Assembly (NCBI RefSeq): GCF_002127325.2
Contig: NC_035449.2
Span: 144,560,946-144,624,945 of the forward strand
Length of the DNA: 64,000 nt
Direction: 5' to 3'
Origin: Helianthus annuus
Lineage: Eukaryota; Streptophyta; Magnoliopsida; Asterales; Asteraceae
This document shows, in pieces, positions 21,498 through 34,730 of this stretch. The notes below the pieces were generated by a model, which saw nothing but the letters and a program-made list of their open reading frames with translations, was not told the DNA's origin and made no database searches. Each line of letters begins with the position of its first letter. The stretch's first letter is position 1. The translations under genes and the position numbers were made by a program.

Positions 21498-24400
21498 ATG
21501 GCAAATAGTGGTAATGAACCGGTAAATGAAGTTAATCAGTCGAAACAACATCCAGGGGATCAATATATGACTAGACAAGATATTGAAAATATTGTTGCTC
21601 AAGGGATAGCCAATGCTATTCTAGCATTTGTTGCTGCTGTAAAAAGTCCAATCGAACCGCAGCAAATCATTCCTAGTAAACATACTATTGAGGATAACTT
21701 CAGTAATAGTATAAACGGGGGCAATAATCATACTAATCATGATAATGAATCCCAGCACACGCCGTTCCCTAAGAAACGGAAGGCTGCAACACCTGGTTGC
21801 ACTTTCAAAGAATTCCTTGCTTGTAAACCCACTGAATTTGCAGGCAATGAAGGGGCAACTGCATCACTACGTTGGTTAGAGAAAACCGAAGCAGTAATTG
21901 CAATAAGTAAGTATGCCAAAGATGATCAAGTCATGTACGCATCAAATCTGTTTAAAGAATGAGCACTTGAATGGTGGAACACTGTGTTACAAGCTAAAGG
22001 AAGAAATAGGGCTTATGCTATGTCTTGGGAATAATTTAAGAATCTCGTAGAAAGAAAATTCTGTCCTGAGTATGAAAAGGAACAAATGGCAAATAAGTTC
22101 CTAACTCATCGGATGTTAGGTGTGGATTGTCGTGGTTATACTTCGACATTCTTCGAATATGCTAGAGTGGTACCTAACCTGGCTTCGCCAGAACCGGTAC
22201 TCATTTCTCGCTATATTTGGGGATTAATTAGTGAAATTCGCAATATCGTTAAGGCTGCGAGACCTCGCACTATTGACGATACAGTGGAATTAGCTAACAC
22301 CCTAACTGATGAACTGATACGCACAAGAGATGAAGATAGGAAGAAGGAATTAGCTCAGAAAATTACCCAAGGATTTAGGGTGGGTAATAATAGTAATTTC
22401 AAAAAGAGAGGAACAGGGCAATCCTCAACTCTGTCATTCTGCAAAATCTGCAAAAAGAAACATTTTGGAAAATGTAACAAACTTTGCAGTTTTTGCAAAA
22501 CGATAGGATATCGTGAAGAAAACTGCAGAAAGAAATCCATAATTTGTTACAATTGTGGAGAAGCCGGACACTTCAAAACAGAATGTCCTAAGTTAGCCAA
22601 CCCAGTAGACAACAAACCCAAGGCAGCCGAAGGAGCTACTAAGAAGAATGCCAGAGCATTTCAGCTAACCACACAAGAAGCAGAGCTCATTCCGGATGTC
22701 ATAGCCGGTACGTTTTTAGTTCACAACGTTTATGCAAAAGTATTATTTGAATCTGGTGCAAACCAAAGTTTTATAAATACTTCATTCTGTCAAGCTCTTA
22801 AGTTACCCTTAACTACCGTTAGGCAGATTTTTACAGTCGAAACTGCAGATGGGAATTCAGTAAAAATCAATCAGGTTTTGCAAAAAGTAGAAATAGAACT
22901 CTCAGGTCATAAATTTACTGCAAACCTATTGCCTATGAAATTAGCTGAATTTGATGTTGTGTTAGGAATGGATTGGTTAATAGCCAACCATGCTCAAATC
23001 ATTTGTGATAGAAACTCTATAGAAATTCAATCACCTACTGGGAAAGTAATCATGATTACAGGAGATAAACCTCGAAAGCCACTAAAGTTCATATCAGTAA
23101 TGAAAGTTGCTAATTGTGAACGGAAACAAGGAATAGTATATATGATTTCAGTAATCATTGGTACTAAAGGAAAAGAACTTAAGGAAATTCCTGTAGTCTC
23201 AGAATACCCAGATGTATTTCCGGAAGATTTACCTGGGTTACCATCAGATAGGGAGGTAGAATTTAGGATTCATCTAATTCTAGGAATTACACCGATAGCC
23301 AAGGCACCCTATCGATTAGCTCCTACCGAAATGCTAGAATTGAAAAAGCAATTAGATGAATTACTAAGCAAAGGATTTATACAACCTAGTTCATCCCCTT
23401 GGGGTGCACCAGTGTTGTTTGTGAAAAAGAAAGATGGATCAATGAGAATGTGTATTGATTATAGAGAATTGAATAAGGTTACAATTAAGAATCGATACCC
23501 ATTACCTAGAATTGATGATCTTTTCGATCAATTACAAGGCGCTAAATATTTTTCTAAGATAGATTTGCGCTCCGGATATCATCAATTAAAGGTTCAAGAA
23601 GAGGACATACCTAAAACTGCTTTTAGAACTAGGTATGGACATTATGAGTTTACAATCATGCCCTTCGGGTTAACTAATGCACCTGCAGCGTTTATGGACA
23701 TGATGAACAGGATCTGTAAACCATATTTGGGTAAATTTGTAATTGTTTTCATAGACGATATACTTATTTATTCAAAAAGTCAGGTCGAACATTGTCAGCA
23801 CTTGCATGCACTCTTAACTTTGTTAAGAAAAGAAAAGTTGTATGCCAAATTCTCGAAATGTGAATTTTGGCTACAAGAAGTGCAATTTTTAGGACACATG
23901 GTGAATCACGAAGGTATTCACGTAGATCCTGCTAAAATAGAAGCAATTATCAATTGGAAGGTTCCGCAAACTGCAATGGAAATTAGAAGTTTTATAGGTT
24001 TAGCCGGGTATTATAGACGGTTTATTAAGGATTTTTCCAAGATAGCTGTACCATTAACTAAGCTAACCTGTAAAGCCACTAAGTTTGAGTGGGGACCTAA
24101 ACAAGAAGAGGCCTTCAGAATTTTAAAACAGAAATTAACCAATGCTCCAATTTTAGCCTTACCAGAAGGAACAGAAGATTTTGAAGTATATTGTGATGCT
24201 TCAAAATTAGGATATGGATGTGTGTTGATGCAACGCAAGAAGGTAATTGCGTATGCTTCCAGACAATTGAAAAAGCATGAAGAAAACTATACGACTCATG
24301 ATTTAGAATTAGGAGCTATAGTTTTTGCCCTTAAGATATGGAGACATTATCTGTATGGAAGTAAGTTTACTGTTTATACAGATCATAAGAGTTTAAGGTA

Positions 24401-26003
24401 TATATTTAGTCAAAAAGAGTTAAACATGAGGCAAAGAAGATGGATGGAAATCCTGAGTGATTACGACTGTGATATTCAATATCACGAAGGAAAAGCAAAC
24501 GTAGTCGCAGACGCCTTAAGTCGTAAGTATCATGAGAAGCAAAGGCGAGTCCGTGCCCTTAGAATAAATCTACAAGTAGATTTAATGGAACAATTGAAAG
24601 AAATTCAGGAAACGACAATCAAGGACGATGCCGAAGGAATGAAAGGTTACCTAAAAGAATTGGAACAAGGAAATGATGGAATTTGGAAATTCCACAAAAG
24701 CAGAATTTGGGTACCTAAGCAGGGAAATTTAAGATCAAAGATTTTAGAGGAAGCTCATAAATCTAGGTATACTATACACCCAGGAAACAATAAGATGTAC
24801 CAAGATTTAAGAAAGAATTTCTGGTGGATAGGAATGAAGAAGGATATAGCCGAATACGTATCTAAGTGTTTAACCTGTTCACAAGTTAAAGCCGAACATC
24901 AGAAACCTTCAGGTCTACTACAACAATTAGAAATGCCTGTATGGAAATGGGAACTCATAACAAAGGACTTTGTTACTAAGTTACCCAAAACCAGAAAAGG
25001 TAATGATGCGATTTGGGTAATTGTGGATCGATTAACCAAATCCGCTCATTTTCTACCAATAAAGGAAACCTTTAGCATGGAAAGGTTAGCCAAGTTGTAC
25101 GTAGATGAAATAGTATCCATACATGGAGTTCCACTCTCCATTGTATCAGATAGAGATAGTCGTTTCACTTCCCGTTTCTGGACAGGTTTCCAAGAAGCAA
25201 TGGGAACCCGACTCAATTTAAGTACTGCATATCATCCACAAACAGTCGGACAAAGTGAAAGGACGATCCAAACTCTGGAAGACATGCTCCGAGCATGTGT
25301 AATTGACTTTGGAGGTAATTGGGATAACCATTTACCATTAATCGAATTCTCCTATAATAATAGTTATCATTCAAGCATCGAAGCCGCTCCATTCGAAGCG
25401 CTGTATGGACGCAAGTGCAGAACTCCCGTATGTTGGGCATAAATAGGAGAAAGTCAATTATCAGGTCCAGAAATCGTGCAAGAAACCACAGACAAGATAA
25501 CTGAAATCAAGGAAAGATTGAAAACAGCCAGAGATCGTCAGAAAAGTTATGCAGACAGTCGCCGCAAGCCACTAGAATACCAGATAGGAGACAAAGTACT
25601 GTTGAAAGTATCTCCTTGGAAAGGAGTAGTACGATTCAGTAAGAAAGGAAAACTGAGTCCAAGATATGTTGGACCATTTCCAGTGATTCAACGAATAGGA
25701 CCAGTTGCTTATCGCTTACAACTACCAGAAGAACTAGCTGGAGTACATGATGTATTTCATGTATCCAATCTTAAGAAATGTCTATCAGACGAATCCCTGG
25801 TAGTACCTCTTCAAGACATAGAGGTAAATGAAAAGCTGAAATTTATAGAGAAACCCTTACAAATAGAAGATAAGAAAATCAAGTTTCTCAAACACAAGCG
25901 ACTAGTACTGGTGAAAGTCAAATGGAATTCAAAGAGAGGACCAGAATATACTTGGGAACTGGAGTCAGAAATGAAGCGAAAATACCCTCATCTATTTCAA
26001 TGA
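21498..26003 (+). pseudogene. A: gag-pol polyprotein gene with three premature stops
   Basis: One frame runs from the ATG at 21498 (after TATCAG) to TGA at 26001-26003, interrupted by TGA 21960-21962, TAA 22032-22034 and TAA 25440-25442. Order of parts: gag core (about 21780-22330, WW and RYI-GL motifs), CCHC knuckle at 22545-22586 ([14 protein letters not shown]), protease at about 22680-23000, reverse transcriptase with FIDD (DD at 23754-23759), RNase H with the YCDAS and YTDHKSL motifs, integrase with an HHCC-like region and DD-E motifs (about 24740-25420), and a chromodomain-like C-terminus (about 25900-25997). The protease active site reads E-S-G at 22749-22757 instead of D-S-G, so it is expected to be inactive even without the stops. 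The remaining length, about 1500 codons, matches the family. Confidence 0.9.
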
Positions 26004-26040
26004 ATCTCGAGGACGAGATTTTTTCTTAAGGTGGGGAGGA
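26003..26040 (+). other. A: 3' hairpin and polypurine tract
   Basis: AATCTCGAGGACGAGATT (26003-26020) folds into a 7-bp stem with an AGGA loop and overlaps the last base of the gag-pol stop codon. The purine tract AAGGTGGGGAGGA (26028-26040) follows, next to the LTR. Confidence 0.7.
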
Positions 26041-27422
26041 TGTAACAACTCTCATTAAAATCAATAATTAGAATGATAATTAGTCAATAAGGAAACCCTA
26101 ACTGAGACACCCAAGTAATTCTGCACTAACCCTAAAATTTCCGGAATAATCGGAATCAGGATCAGGACCCCTAAAACTCAGGGGGGTAAACCCTAATTGA
26201 TAATTATCAACAAAATTGCGTTGTACATACTAACACTGAATTTAAAAGTGAGTCATACAAGCAAGTCCCGTAGCCAGCAAGTCTACATAAATAGAGTGCA
26301 CCCCTTACGGACCGTAAGGGGAAATGCCATACGGTCCGTAAGAGTGTCCCAAAATTCACTATAAATAGCAGACCTTGGCAGTAGCTTTTAGAAGTTGAAA
26401 CGACGTCCCAACTTTCTGCATACGTCGAATTAGCACAGAAATACTACAATTAAACACACACTGCACTCGAATCGCTGCCACAAAACAGGGTAATTACTCG
26501 ATCGCTATTACGATTCATTTTCCGAGATCAATATATCCAATGGATGTTTAAGTGCCGCCCACATTGGGTTATACTTTGTCGTTCGTCGTTAAATCGGTGA
26601 ATGTTTAAGTATTGCACTTTGTCGTTCGTTGTGAGAATTTGATTTCGTGAGTTATCGTGACTGTTGTATTGATCACTAACCTAGTTTTGTGTGCATTATT
26701 ATTGGAATTAGGTTAACAAGACTAAATCATATTCTGTCCGTGTTAAATCTGCAATGTGAGTCATTCTCTTTTATCAACTGTTTTACAATACTCCAAATTA
26801 TTTTCAGAATTATAATTACAGTGATTAAGTTTATGTAATCACCAAATTACAGCTAGTATGTGGGGTATTGTGCACATTACTACAGTTTTAATCACATTAG
26901 GTGGGCGAACCTAAAATTAAGTGATATACGTCATTCATTGGGGCAGCCAATGGTCATATGACCACAGTCACAGATCCGGTCGAGTGACAAATACTGTGGG
27001 TAGTTGGTTGATAATAAACATATGTAAAAACTCTTAATACTGTGAATTATAACAAATGTGTCGTTTTTAGTAAATAGAATGATTCACTCAGTATTTCCCC
27101 GCTGACAAAACCTTTTTCAAACATGTTTCAGGTGATCTACTGTAATTCAGGAAAAGTGCCGGAGAGCATTTCAAGCTTACGATAGTGGCTCAGTATAAAA
27201 TAAAGAAATATGTTTTGAAATAAAGATTTATCAGAAAAATCTTATTATTGTAAATTATCGGGGTTTTATCCCGAATTGTGAAATAAAATAATCGGGAAAA
27301 GTTTTTAGCTTTATAACGATCCTGATGTTAAAATTCCGCTGCTAAAATCACATAAATAAATATCACGGGATTTCTGTCCCGCGGCTCCTGAAACGGGTCA
27401 AACCGGGTCGGGGGCCGTGACA
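26041..27422 (+). repeat. 3' LTR of A (1382 bp)
   Basis: Partner of 18461-19841. Differences seen near 26150, 26190, 26264, 26286, 26303, 26318, 26420, 26463, 26479, 26664, 26681 and 27404. Confidence 0.93.
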
Positions 27423-27427
27423 ATTAC

Positions 27428-28118
27428 CGAATAATCTGTTATCTAGAAATAATTTCCAATAGTGGCGCATGGCGGCATGGCACAAAAGGGAAGTTCGTTG
27501 CATCGCGGTCGTGCGAGTGTATCATTTGTCCAAAACAGAGTTTGGTGGGTAAGGTTGCGAGTTTCAAAACGACGAACCGCGTGTAACTGTGGCTGCTTCG
27601 TTTCTGGTGACGATGACAGGAGAAGGTGATAGGGTTCGTCAACCGGGATGCGTAGGTGTAGTTCTCCTAAACCCAAGTTCGTTTGAGCCAGGTCTGGTCT
27701 TCATGAATGTTGACGTGCAAACCGAATGTACGGAGGGTCAGATGGCGACGTCATGTCGAGACAGTCGTATGGATAAATAGAACGCATAAAACAGTTGTCG
27801 TATTGGGGTGAGGAGAAAACAGGAAAAGAATTTGATCACTACTTGTCAAGTTTAAAGTAAACAGTTGAGTGTCAAAGCAAGCACACAAGGGCTAATAAGG
27901 GCAATCATGCTACTACGTTAACTAAGCATACCATAAACAACGCACCATGCAAATGTAACTAACAAGTAGGTAACATAAACATAGACCATACCATCTAAAG
28001 TGTTGAGTCTTGCACGTGGAGCAAAGCGTCGTTGTGGATCGTTGAGCACTGAACAGGTTATAGTCTGGTTTTATCAAAAGATTTTTCCCTTTTTAAAACC
28101 AAGTTCACTATAACCAAT
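27428..28118 (-). other. B leader region
   Basis: Lies between the A insertion and the B primer site. It is noncoding as far as I can see; short frames on either strand near 27439-27780 have no recognisable domain. Confidence 0.55.
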
Positions 28119-28131
28119 GGCTCTGATACCA
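28119..28131 (-). other. Primer-binding site of B (initiator tRNA-Met)
   Basis: GGCTCTGATACCA, the complement of TGGTATCAGAGCC, 3 bp from the B 5' LTR. Confidence 0.88.
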
Positions 28132-28134
28132 ATC

Positions 28135-30607
28135 TGTCACACCCTCAAAATCCACAAGCGGAGTATTACCGCGAGGCGTGTGACTGACCAGGATCATACC
28201 ACCAATTATAATAAATATTAAATAAAGTAAACTAAAACCAAACGTCTAAAGTTCTCCAAACCAAAGTCCAAAACCAAGTTGAATAGTCAGCGGAAGCATT
28301 TAAGTTCAAAACCAAAATTTAAGTTTTTAATTTAATAAAGTTTTTCATGAACACGCAGCGGTTCATGTCCCACAACGACTCCTGCTCCCCTGTGCAAGCT
28401 CCATGAGTACCTAACGACCTGCAAGGTATGTAACAACGAGTCAACAACAAAGTTGAGCGAGTTCATAGTTGGTTGTTTAGTTATAGTATTCTTTTCGTAA
28501 ATCAAATGTTCGTTTTGTAAACCATGTATCGTATTAATTCGTATCGCGGTCTCCCAGACATGTATGCGAAGATTAGTGGGGGCTTCCCATGTGTTACTAG
28601 ACTGTGTGTATCGACTGCTACGAAAATGTAAGAGGTGCCCTAAGTCAATGTCTATCAGCATTGACCCTTTGCCCATAGTCCATTAGTACACGCCCGTTCG
28701 AACGACACGGTGTGAGGTTTGTTAAACCTAATAGCGCTATTAACTAATGACCCGCTCGCCATAGGCCTCGGCGATTAAGTCGATAAAGTGAGGGACTTCA
28801 ATGATAGAGGATTGGTCCAGTGTGTATTCTTGGCATCCTACTCACGGAGGATGGTCGTAATTACCGTTTAGTTCATTTACCCATTCCCAACCCTTGGGAA
28901 TCCCATGCCTTGGAAAGAGTGTGAACTCACCTTGGTTTGCTCGGTGTATACTGTTACCCGTTTTCCGTTAGTCAAACAAATCCCTATCGTGATTATCAAT
29001 CATATCAGTTTCATAAACAGTCGGGTCACATATATTCACAAATTGTAATCATCACAAGAACAACGCATGACATGTAACAAATATTCAATTTCCATGCCAG
29101 CCCACACTCCACACGCACAACATGCAAGGGTGTTCAAAAGTTACAGAATTTACTCACATTAAATGCATTCAAGTTCCCTAGTTTCAAACTAGTGATGTCA
29201 CCATGCACACTAAATCACCTAGCCAAGCATTCACAATCCCTAACTCATGAATTTATTCAATGATTCATATGAACCTAACTCATGCACTAACAGTTTCATT
29301 ATCTACAACACAGGCAATCAACCTAACCAATCTTTGAATCGACATGTCATTTGATCAGTTCATTCTTAACAAACAGTTCAGCATTTTCAATCTGCTTATA
29401 TTCTAGTTCTCCCAAAACCTAATATCAATTTCTCTAACCGAAGATTATTGTTACCTCTTAGTGGAAGGTCTTGGGTTCAATCCCAAGCAATGGTGATTTG
29501 TTTGTAAATATAGGAGTTTGGGAGAGTAACATTAGCCATTCAAAAAAATCATAAAATAATTCAAGTTGCTACGCTAAGGTTGGTAGTTGGTACTCATTGG
29601 TTTCTACTCCAAGGAATACAAAGTTTATAATATATACAGAATTGCATATTTATGTTACGCGCTTACATGTATCAAACCAACAACTCTGAGTCTTATAAGC
29701 ATGCTCATGTACCCAAGCTTAATGTATTCATGCATACAAACATCTCTAGAAAACCATCTCCCACATGTTTCCATATTAGACTCACAGCAACTATACTAGC
29801 GTACAGTTTCATGGCACAATCATCATTGCAAGCAAACCTTACTTAATGAGAAATCTAACACTATCAACATATAAGCACATGATCAAACATCTGTACGTAT
29901 CGATCGATAATTATACGGGTAATAACAAGACACTAACCGTATCGAATGTTTTCAGCAACGAAGGTTTCGAGCGATGATACGACTGCCGTCGTCCCTTTTG
30001 CTGATGTTACCCGTCGGAACTCGAACCGCAGCCACCACTGATGTTTCCAGTGCTACCATCACCGGAATTCCTTGACGGTCTTCGCAAGTGCCATCGAACA
30101 CTACTGTTGTGTCTTCGTCCTCCTCGACATCGGACCGCGCCGCCGCCAGCTCCAACACTGCCGCCACCACCGAGTGGTGGTTGGTCGTTTGCTCAGAGGG
30201 AGTGTAGGGAGAGATGGTGAATCGATTTCTTTCTGGGGTGTAGGTGTGTTCACAGGTTCAAGTGAGTGTAGGAAAGCATGAGTGTGGGGTGTGTGGTCGG
30301 AGGAGTCGGAGCTCCGATCTCCGATCACCTGGTGTGCAGTCGAGAGAGAATAGAGGATCGGTTTGATTTGCATGCCACTGATATAAACTTTTGTAGGTTT
30401 TCTCCTTTTTTTTAGGTGGGGTGGTTATTAAGGTTATTTAAATAGTGTAGGGTTTAGGTTTAGGGAGTGGGGTTGGGCCTAGCCCAAGTGTGTGTGAACC
30501 CGCTAAATTGCGTGTCTCGCTTAAACAAACTGACCCGGTTTATTAATAGGATGACGGTAAATAAGTACATGAATAAAACTCTCGTCGCGGATTAGTATTA
30601 TTTCGTA

Positions 30608-30652
<45 letters not shown>

Positions 30653-30712
30653 GATAAATATGTGTATTGCTAAAATACCCTTCTCTCGACAACGAGAGTA
30701 CGGGTTGTTACA
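28135..30712 (-). repeat. 5' LTR of B (2578 bp)
   Basis: Partner of 14371-17011; shorter mainly through a reduced (TAA)n tract at about 30606-30653 and an 11-bp indel near 30205. It abuts the TCCTT duplication at 30713-30717. Confidence 0.9.
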
Positions 30713-31448
30713 TCCTTTCAAAAGACCTAGGAATGCGCGTGAAGTGCTTGAAGAGGCGGTACACCAATCCCCCGTAGAAGATAGGGGTTGGTGCATGAGC
30801 AAGCCTGTTCAGATGCATGTTCCGGAGTAGCAGGAATGGAACATCGAGGGGTCTGCGGGTGTGAATGCAGTGGAGGACTACCAAATCTCTCAACCCAACA
30901 ACGCCGCTGATGTCATGTCTCTGACTAAGAGAGTAAGTAAGGAGCCTGTGAATGTAGCGATAGAGCGGATCCCTTAGCTTAGTGCTCTTAGTACTGCTCG
31001 GATTGTAAAACCCATCACCAATCTGAGCCCATGCGGCTTGGCGGGCGTTTTCGTCCAACTCTCGCATTCCCCCGGTGTTTTCTTCATTTCCCGAATCCTC
31101 TTCTGAATATAGCCCCACTACTGCCCCGAATTGCGCCATAGAGATCGAGTACCTAGTCCTGCCACATCGAAATGCAACCCCCTCATTGTCAAACGAGTCA
31201 CACCTTGATCTGAAGGTGAAGGTACTGTAGAACTCCATAGTGCACTCGTGTACAGATCGAAGTCGAGTGGTTAGGGCAATCCTTAATGGTCCGGTAACGA
31301 GGTTGTTGAACCGGTCAAGTTGGTTCACCATGGCTAAGAGGTCCGTGCATGCTTGCCTTGGGTATTCTTCGGGTCTTGTTTGAAGTATGTCATATCTAGC
31401 CCTAGCATCGAGCTCATTTGCGTTGAATCTTGTGAACTTCTGCGACAT
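30713..31448 (-). pseudogene. H ORF1, first segment (Athila ORF1-like)
   Basis: I chose the ATG at 31448, directly after TTCTTTCAG. The segment encodes about 245 residues, with a pattern known from plant Athila-type ORF1 and gag-like proteins: an F-x-F core, then ISMAQFGAVVGLY (about residues 115-127), later a basic helical region and a RPLDVPFLL motif. The reading frame stops only because element B begins at 30712. It continues without a stop through 14121-14365 and 6680-6844, for 381 codons in total. No enzymatic motif is present. Athila ORF1 proteins form a known family of unknown function, so assignment to the family is fairly safe and the role is not. Confidence 0.72.
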
Positions 31449-31634
31449 CTGAAAGAATACACCAAAAGTTAGCACGAAACAATGAGATTTTCGAAGGAAA
31501 CTGCAAGCAGTGAGCTAGACACGGCCCCGTGCTCAGTGGGCACGACTCCGTGTCCAGGCGTCTGTTACTCAAAAATTGCATTTTTTGTCCCGGTCACGAA
31601 AATCTGAAAATTTTTGGCCAAGTAGGTGCGGTTT
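31449..31634 (-). other. H leader, part next to ORF1
   Basis: Noncoding, with one GC-box pair around 31518. The last five bases (GGTTT, 31630-31634) are the F target duplication. The leader resumes at 40315-40358 after F. Confidence 0.65.
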
Positions 31635-33680
31635 TGTAACGCCCCAAAACCCAAATGTTTATATCGTCGTATGTTCCTATAGGACATAACATGAGATAAA
31701 TAACTAGGCTATTGAACCTAGTTAAAAGGTGTAGCTAAGATTAATAAAGGTAGTGTCAGTTATGTTTTAAAAGGCAAACCCGAGGGACTAGAGTGGAACA
31801 AATGAAAGTTGACTACTAATTAAAAGGTCAATACACACACAAACACACACATACGTGCGTGTTCTTGAAGCTTCAGGAGCTCTCAAGAGCTCGAAACCCT
31901 AGTTCCACTAAATCATCAAATTAAAGGGGTGAATCGAAGCCCAAATTCAAGAAGGAGCACGGATTAACGATCACCTTCATGAGGGGATCATAAGGTATGC
32001 CTTAAATCTAAGATTTGTGATCATGTGTAAAGCGGGTTATGTTCTAATCCATGAGTTTAAGTGAAATTGAGCATGAGTATGTGTTACAATTAACATATAG
32101 AACATGAATTATGAATGGTTTATGTTAATTTGAAGTCTAGATGTGAAACCCATTTGTTTTGGTGAGGATGATGACTTGAATCACCATTTATGTTTAATTC
32201 TTGTTGAAAGAATGATGTATTATGTGGGTGTGATGAATTATTGTTAGATGTAAGTATAGGAATATGATGATGTTATGTTTAATGTTCATTTGGTATGATA
32301 CATGATGATAAGTAGTTGGTTTTGATGGGTTATGTATGAGTTTAGAAGAACTGTGCATAAATTAGTTGTACATTGTGCTAAGATAGTGGTACGCACACCA
32401 AGTGTTCGATGAAATGCTTAAGTGAACTTGGCAAGTGAGATTGTAGGAAAGGGCTTGACATATTTGAATGGAATATGATAATGATATGACTAGTAGTCTA
32501 CTAACTTGAAGAATGTGCTCTAGATAGAACTCGTATAAGAATTCGGGTTGAACATATGCGTGAGTCAAGTTTATGCATTTGGAACTTGTATGTCGAGTAT
32601 GTGACTAGGCGATCATGTAGTTGTATGTGTCATACAACATTGTGTATGAAATGAATATCATGTCATTAATATGGTCTAATATATCAACATGAATGCGTGT
32701 TCAAAAGTTAGAAGTTATATGCTAGAAGGTTGACTTTCTGAAAGTCAACCGAGAAATTATAACATGGTTAGCCTTTCGGACAAAATTATAATAGTGGAGA
32801 AGTAATGTGTTATGTACTAGATGATCTACATGTCGTATGCGATGATAATTGAGTTGCGTGAATGTGGAACAAGACGCCTTTTTGGTCTATGCCTTATGTA
32901 TGTGGTATATGGTTAATAAAAAATGCAAGTAATGTGTGAATGGAAGGAAATGAAAGTTAGTATGAATGAGCACGTATGCTAACCTTGATGTGATAGTAAT
33001 GACTATGGAAAGTTAAGTATGAATTATGCGAATGATATGATTGTTACATGTACAAATGAGTATGCTAATATGAGCGTGGTTTCGATGAAATGAAAGTATA
33101 GGAATCACGTTGTGACGGACTCAAGCATGAAAGGATAACGGGTCAAGAAAAGGCGAGGAATCGGATACGAGCACGGACGTATAAGGTAAGTGATTCTGTA
33201 ATCACTTCTTATGTTCGGTTAGGTGATATGGCGTTTTGATTAATTAAACATGATGGTTGAGGTCAAATATGTGTCGTAGTCTTATGTCGTAAAGGATGGG
33301 ATTAAGTTGACCAAAATGCCCTTGATGGGTATTTTGGGTAAACGATTTTAATAAGTGGTTTAGAAACAAGTTATACGATTAGTGTAATGTTTTGGACAAG
33401 TATGGAAGTGGAAAGTATGGTTTTGCTAGTCTTAGATCAATTAATGCGCAAATACCCATAACGGGTCAAATAATTAGGAAATGACAATAAGTCAATAGAG
33501 CGTAAGATAAGAATTTCCTTAATCCGGATGTGGGATTTTAAGTTCATATGATAGAATATGAATTTACAAGCATGTAGGAAGAAACGGGAGGTTAAACGGG
33601 TAAACGGTTCAAAAGTTATGCGCGTTTTAGTGCGTACGGACGACGAAACGGAGCTGCAGAAAAATGCAAAATCTAGAGGG

Positions 33681-33824
33681 CGTCGCCGACGGGCATGGGG
33701 GCGTCGCCGACGGGCTCTAGAAAACCAGTTTTTGTGCTGACGGGTTAATTACCTGTCTACGGGTTTTTGGGCTACGGGTAAATGCAAGGCCCGTCGCCGA
33801 CGGCCCTAGGGGCGTCGGCGACGG
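33681..33824 (+). promoter_or_regulatory. Two palindromic GC-box pairs in the F LTR
   Basis: CGTCGCCGACGG at 33681-33692 and 33702-33713, then again at 33792-33803 with CGTCGGCGACGG at 33813-33824. Both pairs have exactly 21-bp spacing. Copies in the 3' LTR are at +5238. The function is inferred only. Confidence 0.6.
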
Positions 33825-34384
33825 CCTTCCCAAGTCCCAAAAGCTGAAATCTTGTTATTTAAGTTAATTTATGTACCGTGGGCTTCGGTTTGATATCCGT
33901 GGACTACGGTGGACTTTCCAAACATGATTTTGATGGTTCCTTAGATATTTATGGGCTATAAAGCTAAGTCTAAGACCCATGTTAGTGATGTATGATTATG
34001 TAAGAGGTATGCGTGATCAAGTACGTGTTTGTTAAAGTATGTACGTATGTAGATGTGTATGTATGCATGTATAAAGATATGTACGAGTGTACGCATGTAC
34101 GTAACGATGTAGGAAGGGTATGTATGTATGTAGAGGTGCATGTACGTATGCATAAAGATAGGCATAAGCATATGCGTGGATGTAAAGATGTAAGAAAGGT
34201 ATATACGTATGAATGTCTTTTGCGTTTAAATGTATGTATGTTGGTGTGTAGGTAGGTAGAACGTATGTATGCGTTTAGATGAATATGGGCTCACGAGGGG
34301 ATCCATACACGAAGGTATGCACGTATGTAGGTTTGTGTGAAGGCATGTAATAAGTATGTATGTATGTATGTATATATGTATGCA

Positions 34385-34730
34385 TGTATGTATGTATGTA
34401 TGTATGTATGTATGTATGTATGTATGTATGTATGTATGTATGTATGTATGTATGTATGTATGTATGTATGTATGTATGTATGTATGTATGTATGTATGTA
34501 TGTATGTATGTATGTATGTATGTATGTATGTATGTATGTATGTATGTATGTATGTATGTATGTATGTATGTATGTATGTATGTATGTATGTATGTATGTA
34601 TGTATGTATGTATGTATGTATGTATGTATGTATGTATGTATGTATGTATGTATGTATGTATGTATGTATGTATGTATGTATGTATGTATGTATGTATGTA
34701 TGTATGTATGTATGTATGTATGTATGTATG
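34385..34730. repeat. (ATGT)n microsatellite, about 86 units
   Basis: A pure tetranucleotide tract. The partner in the 3' LTR (39623-39688) has about 16 units. Long open frames in all three forward and in reverse frames here are artefacts, because the 4-bp unit has no stop codon. Confidence 0.97.

Larger units (their letters stand above)
18461..27422 (+). mobile_element. Element A: Ty3/gypsy chromovirus-like element with extra upstream ORFs
   Basis: 8962 bp with LTRs of 1381 and 1382 bp, a perfect ATTAC duplication (18456-18460 and 27423-27427), an initiator tRNA-Met primer site, two ORFs ahead of gag, one gag-pol frame, and a hairpin plus polypurine tract before the 3' LTR. The protease-RT-RNase H-integrase order is that of Ty3/gypsy, and the C-terminal segment resembles Tekay/Del chromoviruses. 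Three premature stops and a lost protease aspartate make this copy defective. About 11 LTR differences by eye place it younger than its host B. Confidence 0.93.
14371..30712 (-). mobile_element. Element B: minus-strand Ty3/gypsy element, internally deleted, hosting A
   Basis: The LTRs 14371-17011 and 28135-30712 are flanked by a perfect TCCTT duplication (14366-14370 and 30713-30717). The primer site is on the minus strand beside the right LTR. Without A, the internal region is only about 2.2 kb: a leader, non-coding DNA with a triplet repeat, a fragment of the C-terminal end of pol, and three successive 3'-end signals. It was therefore a deleted, non-autonomous copy. The LTRs differ at about 20 positions in their first 1.1 kb by eye, so B is older than A, F, G and E. 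It interrupts the ORF1 of H. Confidence 0.9.
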
